From: an uncultured Rivibacter sp.
GTDB taxonomy: Bacteria; Pseudomonadota; Gammaproteobacteria; Burkholderiales; Burkholderiaceae
Reading direction: 5' to 3'
Assembly: GCA_946481025.1 (NCBI GenBank)
Contig: CAMLNA010000212.1
Location: 1-5,797, forward strand
Length of the DNA: 5,797 bases
A program made the position numbers and the translations under genes. Shown piece by piece: positions 1 to 5,797 of the stretch. The stretch's first letter is position 1. Every line of letters begins with the position of its first letter. The notes beneath the pieces were generated by a model. That model had not been told where the DNA came from. It saw nothing but the letters and a program-made list of their open reading frames with translations, and did not search any database.

Positions 1-54
1 GGGAGCGGCCCGGCGCTCGGCCCGCGAGATCCAGGTTGACACAGGGTGTCTCAT
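1..54 (-). CDS. N-terminal fragment of the gene following chrA, possibly the second short CHR protein (partial)
   Basis: Eighteen codons run from an ATG at 54 to the left edge of the window and read MRHPVSTWISRAERRAAP. The ATG overlaps the chrA stop codon as ATGA (54-51), a typical translational-coupling arrangement, so the gene is very probably in the chrA operon. Short-chain chromate transporters are commonly encoded as tandem pairs of single-domain proteins, which makes the partner half the leading guess from context. The visible residues are polar and basic and precede any recognisable CHR motif, so the identity is not shown by the sequence itself. The start region is nearly duplicated upstream of chrA at 693-715. 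Confidence 0.5.
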   Translation of the reverse strand, partial: MRHPVSTWISRAERRAAP

Positions 55-55
55 G
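33..55. repeat. Copy 1 of a 23-bp direct repeat flanking chrA (chrA 3' end and start of next gene)
   Basis: This segment matches 693-715 at 21 of 23 positions in the same orientation, 660 bp apart; the mismatches are at 43 and 46. It contains the chrA stop and the overlapping ATG of the next gene on the minus strand. On the plus strand it holds TTGACA and a small dyad, GACAC-AGG-GTGTC (38-50 region). Weaker similarity continues leftward for about 15 bases (a shared CCCGG-like block in the coding sense). Both mismatches are silent in the minus-strand frame starting at the ATG. Confidence 0.8.
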
Positions 56-656
56 GCAAGCCCCGCGCGTCGCGCTGCAGGCGCCATGCCGCATAGCCGC
101 AGGCGACGGAGCCGACCGCCAGCAGCACCCACACGAGCGGCCAGTGCAGCAGGGCCACCATCGTGAAGGTGGCCACCCCGAACAGCACGCAGGCCGCAAC
201 CCCCATCGCATTGCGCTTGAGCGTGGCGGCCAGCTTGAAGGCGGTGCCGACGATGAGCCCGGCGGCCACCGCGCCCATGCCGCGCAGCGCGCCGGCCACC
301 ACCTCGTTGGCGGCGAACTGCGCATATAGCGCGGTGAGGGCCAGCACCAGCACCAGCGGCACGCTCATCATCCCGGCCAGCGCGGCAAACGCGCCCCGCG
401 TGCCGAAGAAGCGGTCACCCACCATCAGCGACACGTTGCAGACGTTGGGACCCGGCAGCACCTGGCCGAGCGCCAGCGTTTCGAGGAACTGCTCCTTGGT
501 GAGCCAGCGCCGGCGTTCGCACAGCTCGCGCTGCACCACCGGCAGCACGCCGCCGAAGCCTTGCAGGGCCAGCCGGGTGAAGGTGAGGAACAGGTCGGTG
601 CAGGAAGCAGGTCGTTCGGTGGGGTCGGGGCCGGGGGCCGGGGTGTCAATGCTCAT
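51..656 (-). CDS. chrA: Chromate transporter, short-chain (single CHR domain) ChrA
   Basis: A 201-residue inner-membrane protein of the CHR family (chromate ion transporter), whose members export chromate with a proton-coupled mechanism in characterised cases. Residues 22-80 carry the family signature: TRLALQGFGGVLPVVQREL (27-45), then RRRWLTKEQF and LALGQVLPGPN (61-71). Hydrophobic segments follow at about 88-112, 118-142, 152-172 and 173-190. Two-domain ChrA proteins are about 400 residues, so this is the single-domain form that normally works with a second CHR protein; the gene beginning in the ATGA overlap at 54 is the candidate. The chosen ATG (654-656) has no Shine-Dalgarno sequence in front of it, and the first 18 residues are P/D/T-rich and precede the conserved domain, so the exact start is uncertain. 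Substrate specificity for chromate is family knowledge; no chrB-like regulator is visible. Confidence 0.88.
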   Translation of the reverse strand: MSIDTPAPGPDPTERPASCTDLFLTFTRLALQGFGGVLPVVQRELCERRRWLTKEQFLETLALGQVLPGPNVCNVSLMVGDRFFGTRGAFAALAGMMSVPLVLVLALTALYAQFAANEVVAGALRGMGAVAAGLIVGTAFKLAATLKRNAMGVAACVLFGVATFTMVALLHWPLVWVLLAVGSVACGYAAWRLQRDARGLP

Positions 657-714
657 GGCGGCGACGGGGCGGCGCGGCAGCCCGGGAAGTAGAGGTTGAC
701 ACTGGATGTCTCAT
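646..714 (-). other. 22-codon upstream ORF overlapping the chrA start (possible leader peptide or relic)
   Basis: An ATG inside repeat copy 2 opens a frame of 22 codons that begins MRHPVSTSTSRA, continues with P/R-rich residues and ends RRRHEH at a TGA (646-648), overlapping the first codons of chrA in another frame. Its first seven residues equal those of the gene that starts at 54. The chrA start has no Shine-Dalgarno sequence, so translation of this small frame could bring ribosomes to it. There is no direct evidence that it is expressed, and its composition is what GC-rich DNA gives by chance after the repeated part. Confidence 0.25.
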
Positions 715-715
715 G
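693..715. repeat. Copy 2 of the 23-bp direct repeat, upstream of chrA
   Basis: This is the partner of 33-55 and lies 37 bp upstream of the chrA start codon. It keeps the ATGA tetranucleotide (minus strand, 714-711) and the codons for MRHPVST, with CAT for CAC and CCA for CCT relative to copy 1. The dyad is weaker here, GACA-CTGGA-TGTC. On the plus strand 696-701 is a perfect TTGACA, but no good -10 hexamer lies 16-18 bases downstream of it. It could be a relic of a tandem gene duplication, a conserved gene start, or a protein-binding site; the sequence alone does not decide. Confidence 0.8.
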
Positions 716-724
716 AGGGAAGCG

Positions 725-730
725 ATTCTA
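725..730 (-). promoter_or_regulatory. Possible -10 element for the chrA operon
   Basis: On the minus strand the hexamer is TAGAAT, five of six matches to TATAAT, in a region otherwise very GC-rich. A transcript from it would begin about at 717-719, so the ATG at 714 would be almost leaderless and chrA would start about 60 nt into the message. No good -35 hexamer lies at the expected distance (748-753 reads GCGCCC on the minus strand), so this is a weak call. Confidence 0.2.
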
Positions 731-908
731 TGGAGCCCGCTGGCGACGGGCGCGACGCGAGGCCGCCGCGCTGCGAAGACCCTTGTGCGATGTGCGGCCT
801 GCCCGCCTCGCCATTCGCGCGCCGATGGGCTGCGTTATGGTCCCTGGCCCGGCGCCGGTCTCTCGTCGCGGATGACGCTGCCGGCCGGGGCAGATACATG
901 CTTCGAAC

Positions 909-925
909 AAGTCCGGACTGGACTT
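909..925 (+). other. Stem-loop followed by T-tract in the receptor leader (possible attenuator)
   Basis: A 6-bp stem, AAGTCC (909-914) with GGACTT (920-925), encloses a 5-base loop and runs into TTTT (924-927) and then six C residues. The inner part AGTCCGGACT is itself a 10-bp palindrome, so the site could instead be a protein-binding operator. The stem is short for a terminator. Confidence 0.3.
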
Positions 926-973
926 TTCCCCCCGGGAGACAGTTCAATCCAACCGGTGGGACAGCAGTAGCAG

Positions 974-991
974 GCCGGGTGTTTTTCCGGC
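974..991 (+). other. Stem-loop in the receptor leader
   Basis: GCCGG (974-978) can pair with CCGGC (987-991) around an 8-base loop of mostly T residues. It lies 25 bases upstream of the start codon, next to the hairpin that holds the ribosome binding site. It may be part of one folded leader element. Confidence 0.3.
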
Positions 992-996
992 GAGTC

Positions 997-1012
997 AGCC
1001 TTCAGGGAGGCT
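997..1012 (+). promoter_or_regulatory. Ribosome binding site of the receptor gene, partly inside a hairpin
   Basis: GGGAGG at 1005-1010 is a strong Shine-Dalgarno sequence 5 bases before the GTG at 1016, and it decides that start. AGCCT (997-1001) is complementary to AGGCT (1008-1012), so a 5-bp hairpin would tie up the AGG half of the site. This may be incidental or may serve to repress translation; no ligand-binding core is recognised. Confidence 0.55.
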
Positions 1013-1015
1013 TAC

Positions 1016-2947
1016 GTGGGTGCAGGCCACCGTTTGCGATGTTGCGCAGCCCTGGCGGCCACGCTGGCCTCGGCGGGGGAGCCGGCGCGGGCGCAGCCGC
1101 CCGGGTTGCTGGAGCTGAGCCTCGAGGAGCTGGGCAACATCAGCATCACGTCGGCGTCCAAGCGTGCCGAGCGCCTGTCGGACGTACCGGCATCGGTGTT
1201 CGTCATCACCGGCGAAGACATCCGCCGCTCGGGCGCGACCAGCCTGCCCGAGGCCTTGCGGCTGGCGCCCAACCTGCACGTCGCGCAGGTCTACAACGGC
1301 GGCTACGCCATCAGCCCGCGCGGGTTCAACGGCAATGCCGCCAACAAGCTGCTGGTGCTGATCGGCGGCCGCTCCGTCTACACGCCGCTGTTCTCCGGCG
1401 TGTTCTGGGACGTGCAGGACGTGATGCTCGAGGACGTGGACCGCATCGAGGTCATCAGCGGACCGGGGGGCACGCTGTGGGGCACCAATGCGGTCAACGG
1501 CATCATCAACGTGATCCTGCGGCCGGCCGCGCAGACCCAGGGCGGGCTGGTCGCCGGCGGCGCGGGCAGCCGGGAAGCCGGCGCCTCGGTGCGCTACGGC
1601 GGGCGGCTCGCCAACGGCGGCAGCTGGCGTGCCTATGCGAAGCACACGCACCAGCGCCACCATGAAACCGCATCGGGCGCGCTGGTGGACGACGAGCGCC
1701 GGCACACGCAGGCGGGCCTGCGCGCCGAGTGGCAGTCCGGCCGCGACCACTTCACCGTGTCGGGCGATGCCTACGTCGGCCGCCGCGAGCAGCCCCTGCC
1801 CGGCACGATCAGCATCTCGGGCATGACCCTGCCGCTCGACACGATCTCGACCTCGGGCGCGAACCTCGTGGCGCGCTGGCAGCGGGCCCTGGAAGGAGAT
1901 GCCAGCGTGCTGGTGCAGGCGTACTACGACCGCACCAACCGCGTCACGCCGCCCACGTTCTCCGAGCAGCTGGACATTGCCGACCTGCAGGTGCAGCACA
2001 CCTTGCACCCGCTGGACGGACACGAGCTGGTCTGGGGGGCGCAGTACCGCCATGCAAGCGACGACGTGACCAACAGCGCCTACGTGGCCTTCCTGCCGCC
2101 GAAGGTGAAGCACGACTGGATCAGCCTGTTCGCGCAGGACGAGCTCTCGCTCACCGATCGGCTGCGTCTCACTGTCGGCGCGCGCATCGAGCACAACGAC
2201 TACACGGGCGCAGAATTCCTGCCCAACCTGCGCCTGGCCTGGAAGTGGCGTGACGATCAGCTGCTGTGGGGGGCCGTGTCACGTACCGTGCGCGCGCCAT
2301 CGCGGCTCGACCACGACACCCACGTGCCCGGCCAGCCACCCTACCTGCTGGCGGGCGGCGAGGGCGTGCGAGCAGAAACCGCCGACGTGGCCGAGCTGGG
2401 CTATCGCGGCCAGCCCACCGAGAGCACCATGCTGTCGGCCACGCTGTTCCATGCGCGCCACGACCACCTGCGCACGCAGGAGATCGCGCCCAGCCGCACC
2501 TTCGTCTACTACGCCAACGGCATGCAGGGCAGCACGCGCGGCGTCGAGCTTTGGGGCAGCTGGCAACCCCTGCCGCGCTGGCGGCTGAACGCCGGCTTCA
2601 CCCGCCTGTGGCAGGACCTCGCGCTCAAGCCCGGCAGCAATGACGCGGCTGGCCTGCGCGCCACGGAAGGCAGCAACCCGAAGCGCCGCTGGCTGCTGCG
2701 GTCGTCCTGGGACCTGGCCCGCAACCTGGAGCTCGACGCCACGCTGCGTCATGCCTCCGCGCTGTCGAACCCGGACGTTCCCGCCTACACGTCCTGGGAC
2801 CTGCGGGTGGGTTGGCGGCCGCGGCCCGACCTGGAACTGTGGCTTTCGGGGCAGAACCTCGATGGCGGGCATGGCGAATTCACCGACGTGGCCACCCGCA
2901 GCGAGCTGAAGCGCTCGATCCACCTTGGCCTCGTGAGCCGCTTCTGA
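1016..2947 (+). CDS. TonB-dependent outer-membrane receptor, first gene of the receptor/YfiR/kinase operon
   Basis: A 643-residue protein with the plug-and-barrel architecture of TonB-dependent receptors, which take up or sense ligands across the outer membrane using ExbBD-TonB energy. Residues 1-26 form a signal peptide ending ARA before QPPG. Residues 34-50 (LSLEELGNISITSASKR) are a typical pre-plug segment, and ITSASKR is a possible TonB box. The plug spans about 53-168: DVPASVFVITGEDIRRSG, LRLAPNLHVAQ, SPRGFNG, LVLIGGRSVY, and VDRIEVISGPGGTLWGTNAV followed by NGIINVI. Alternating barrel strands continue to a terminal aromatic residue (SRF), the usual BAM signal. The length is at the short end for the family. 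The GTG start is chosen for the GGGAGG 5 bases upstream; it is the first start in the frame and gives a good signal peptide. The ligand is unknown. A histidine cluster at residues 209-216 (KHTHQRHH) lies in a probable loop. The yfiR-like gene follows after 15 bp, suggesting a signalling rather than purely nutritional role. Confidence 0.93.
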   Translation: MGAGHRLRCCAALAATLASAGEPARAQPPGLLELSLEELGNISITSASKRAERLSDVPASVFVITGEDIRRSGATSLPEALRLAPNLHVAQVYNGGYAISPRGFNGNAANKLLVLIGGRSVYTPLFSGVFWDVQDVMLEDVDRIEVISGPGGTLWGTNAVNGIINVILRPAAQTQGGLVAGGAGSREAGASVRYGGRLANGGSWRAYAKHTHQRHHETASGALVDDERRHTQAGLRAEWQSGRDHFTVSGDAYVGRREQPLPGTISISGMTLPLDTISTSGANLVARWQRALEGDASVLVQAYYDRTNRVTPPTFSEQLDIADLQVQHTLHPLDGHELVWGAQYRHASDDVTNSAYVAFLPPKVKHDWISLFAQDELSLTDRLRLTVGARIEHNDYTGAEFLPNLRLAWKWRDDQLLWGAVSRTVRAPSRLDHDTHVPGQPPYLLAGGEGVRAETADVAELGYRGQPTESTMLSATLFHARHDHLRTQEIAPSRTFVYYANGMQGSTRGVELWGSWQPLPRWRLNAGFTRLWQDLALKPGSNDAAGLRATEGSNPKRRWLLRSSWDLARNLELDATLRHASALSNPDVPAYTSWDLRVGWRPRPDLELWLSGQNLDGGHGEFTDVATRSELKRSIHLGLVSRF

Positions 2948-2962
2948 CCCGGGCAACCGACC

Positions 2963-3556
2963 ATGTGCCTTGCTTCACCCCACCCCGGCTTCGACACGCG
3001 GCGTCGTGCCGTGCGTCTTGCGGCGCTCGGCCTGGCGCTGGCGTGCGCACTGCCGGGCGCAGTGTGGAGCCAGGCCGATTCGCCGCTGACCGAATACCAG
3101 GTGAAGGCGGCCTTCGTGTGCAAGTTCGCCAGCTATGTGGAGTGGCCGCCGCAGGCCTTCGAGAGGCCCGACAGCCCGGTCACGATCGCGGTGGCCGGCA
3201 GCGATGCCGTGTATGCGGAGCTGGTGCGCACCGCCACCGGCCAGCAGGCCGCCGAAGGCAGGGCGTTCGTGGTGCGCAGGCTGGCGCCGGGCGCCTCGCT
3301 GAGCGGTGTTCACATCGTCTACGTGGCGCGGTCCCACGCAGCCAGGCTGGCCGAGGTGCTGGGCGGCACGAAGGGCCAGCCCACGCTCACCGTCACCGAA
3401 TCGGAGCAGGAGCCGGCCGGGGCGGTGATCAATTTCGTGATCGTGAACGACAAGGTGCGTTTCGACATCTCCCTGCCGACCGCCGAGTCGAGCAACCTCA
3501 AGATCAGCGCACGGCTGCTCGCAGTGGCACGGCGCGTCGTGCAAAAACCCGGTTGA
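2963..3556 (+). CDS. YfiR-family (DUF4154) periplasmic protein
   Basis: A 197-residue secreted protein of the YfiR/DUF4154 family. Residues 1-38 look like a signal peptide: arginine-rich start DTRRRAVRLAALGLALACAL, probable cut after VWSQA. The twin arginines are only loosely Tat-like. The family hallmarks are EYQVKAAFVCKFASYVEWP (44-62) near the mature N terminus and GAVINFVIVNDKVRFDISLP (153-172) followed by NLKISARLLAVARRV. In Pseudomonas, YfiR binds the periplasmic part of the cyclase YfiN and holds it off; here the next gene encodes a kinase with the same type of periplasmic domain, so it is inferred to be the partner. The mature protein has one cysteine (C53), unlike P. aeruginosa YfiR with its two disulfides. 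It lies 15 bp after the receptor gene and 5 bp before the kinase gene. No clear Shine-Dalgarno precedes the ATG, so coupled translation is likely and the exact start is moderately sure. Confidence 0.9.
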   Translation: MCLASPHPGFDTRRRAVRLAALGLALACALPGAVWSQADSPLTEYQVKAAFVCKFASYVEWPPQAFERPDSPVTIAVAGSDAVYAELVRTATGQQAAEGRAFVVRRLAPGASLSGVHIVYVARSHAARLAEVLGGTKGQPTLTVTESEQEPAGAVINFVIVNDKVRFDISLPTAESSNLKISARLLAVARRVVQKPG

Positions 3557-3561
3557 CCGCC

Positions 3562-5577
<2,016 letters not shown>

Positions 5578-5602
5578 GAGGGTGTGACCGATTCACACCT
5601 TC
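5578..5602. terminator. Hairpin between the convergent kinase and TerC genes, probable bidirectional terminator
   Basis: Immediately after the kinase stop codon, GAGGGTGTGA (5578-5587) pairs with TCACACCTTC (5593-5602) around a 5-base loop, giving a 10-bp stem with one G-U pair. No T-tract follows on either strand, so it is not a canonical intrinsic terminator, but its position between two convergent genes and its stem strength fit a terminator or 3' mRNA-stabilising hairpin. Confidence 0.6.
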
Positions 5603-5626
5603 CGAGCCCGCGGCGGCCGGTGCGCA

Positions 5627-5797
5627 TCAGGCGGCCGGCTTGAGCTGGCGCTTGGAGCGCGCACGGATGTTGAGCGCTTCCACCACCAGCGAGAACGCCA
5701 TGGCCGCATAGATGTAGCCCTTGGGCACGTGCATCTCGAAGGCCTCGGCGGTGAGCGCCATGCCCACCATCACCAGGAAGGCCAGCGCCAGCACCTT
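5627..5797 (-). CDS. TerC-family integral membrane protein, C-terminal part (partial)
   Basis: The last 56 codons of a gene whose start lies beyond the right edge; the stop TGA is at 5627-5629. The visible protein has a hydrophobic helix (LALAFLVMVGMALTAEAF), then HVPKGYIYAAMAFSLVVEAL with NIRARSKR and a basic, alanine-ending tail. The HVPKGYIYxAMAFSLxVExLNxR pattern is the characteristic C-terminal end of TerC-family (YkoY/YjbE-like) inner-membrane proteins, which have been linked to tellurite resistance and, in recent work on several bacteria, to metal handling such as manganese export. It is convergent with the receptor/kinase operon and separated from it by 49 bp holding the hairpin, so it is a separate transcription unit. 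Which TerC subgroup it belongs to cannot be told from this fragment. Confidence 0.85.
   Translation of the reverse strand, partial: KVLALAFLVMVGMALTAEAFEMHVPKGYIYAAMAFSLVVEALNIRARSKRQLKPAA

Larger units (their letters stand above)
716..1015. other. Intergenic region between chrA and the TonB receptor gene; no convincing gene
   Basis: About 300 bases separate the divergently transcribed chrA and receptor genes. Open frames exist on both strands but resemble no known protein and look like GC-rich noise. The right half (about 878-1012) holds four small stem-loops: CTGCC/GGCAG at 878-893, AAGTCC/GGACTT at 909-925, GCCGG/CCGGC at 974-991 and AGCCT/AGGCT at 997-1012. This suggests a structured 5' leader for the receptor operon. 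I looked for cobalamin and c-di-GMP riboswitch cores and did not find their conserved blocks. No clear promoter for the receptor operon could be assigned. Confidence 0.5.

Noticed and set aside
696..731. TTGACA (696-701) as the -35 box of a promoter for the receptor operon
   Set aside because: No acceptable -10 sequence at 16-18 bases; the closest AT-rich hexamer (724-729) is 22 bases away. TTGACA is also present in repeat copy 1, inside overlapping coding sequence.
930..965. T-arm-like GTTCAATCC suggesting a tRNA gene
   Set aside because: Flanking bases do not form a T stem and no acceptor, D or anticodon arm can be drawn.
713..970. An 85-codon plus-strand ORF starting within repeat copy 2
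   Set aside because: No Shine-Dalgarno, no recognisable motif, low-complexity composition, and it covers the hairpin-rich leader of the receptor gene.
940..1000. Possible c-di-GMP-I (GEMM) riboswitch, attractive because of the YfiR-like gene downstream
   Set aside because: A CAATCC...GGTGGGAC...CCGG...CCGG layout is only superficially similar; the conserved joining sequences and tetraloop receptor are missing.
840..1010. Cobalamin riboswitch before the TonB-dependent receptor
   Set aside because: The conserved B12-box and the central GGAA/CCGCAACTG-like blocks are not present on either strand.
706..1665. A 319-codon plus-strand ORF entering the receptor gene in another frame
   Set aside because: From about 1016 it is an out-of-frame shadow of the receptor, with R/G/A-rich product; the upstream part shows no homology I recognise.
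2812..3561. Upstream extension of the kinase frame through the YfiR gene and the end of the receptor gene
   Set aside because: The frame lacks stops only because of GC richness. The translated extension has no domain, while the ATG at 3562 gives a positively charged start and a transmembrane helix.

Overview
The window is GC-rich DNA (roughly 70% by eye, G/C at most third codon positions) that looks like a chromosomal region of a betaproteobacterium, probably of the order Burkholderiales. That placement is an inference from codon bias and gene types, not from a marker gene. No mobile element, CRISPR array, rRNA or tRNA was seen.

Left part (1-714, minus strand): a complete short-chain (single-domain) chromate transporter gene, chrA, ends in an ATGA stop/start overlap with a second gene whose first 18 codons run off the left edge. 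Single-domain CHR proteins usually come as tandem pairs, so the truncated gene is probably the partner, but too little is visible to prove it. A 23-bp near-perfect direct repeat (33-55 and 693-715) flanks chrA. On the minus strand both copies hold an ATG and encode MRHPVST, and their two differences are silent.

Middle gap (715-1015): about 300 bases without a convincing gene. It holds several small hairpins, the last of which includes half of the Shine-Dalgarno sequence of the next gene.

Centre (1016-5577, plus strand): a tight three-gene operon with gaps of 15 and 5 bp. It encodes (i) a TonB-dependent outer-membrane receptor, (ii) a periplasmic YfiR/DUF4154 protein and (iii) an inner-membrane hybrid histidine kinase with a CHASE8-like periplasmic domain, HAMP, coiled coil, HisKA, HATPase and a C-terminal receiver. 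In the known YfiBNR/AwsXRO systems, YfiR represses a CHASE8-HAMP-GGDEF diguanylate cyclase (YfiN) and an OmpA-like outer-membrane lipoprotein (YfiB) relieves it. Here the outer-membrane part appears to be a TonB-dependent receptor and the output a phosphorelay kinase. I infer a trans-envelope signalling pathway: ligand or receptor state at the outer membrane, then the YfiR-like protein, then CHASE8, then the phosphorelay. This is the most interesting content of the window.

Right edge (5578-5797): a strong hairpin directly after the kinase stop codon, then the C-terminal 56 codons of a TerC-family membrane protein on the minus strand, convergent with the operon.
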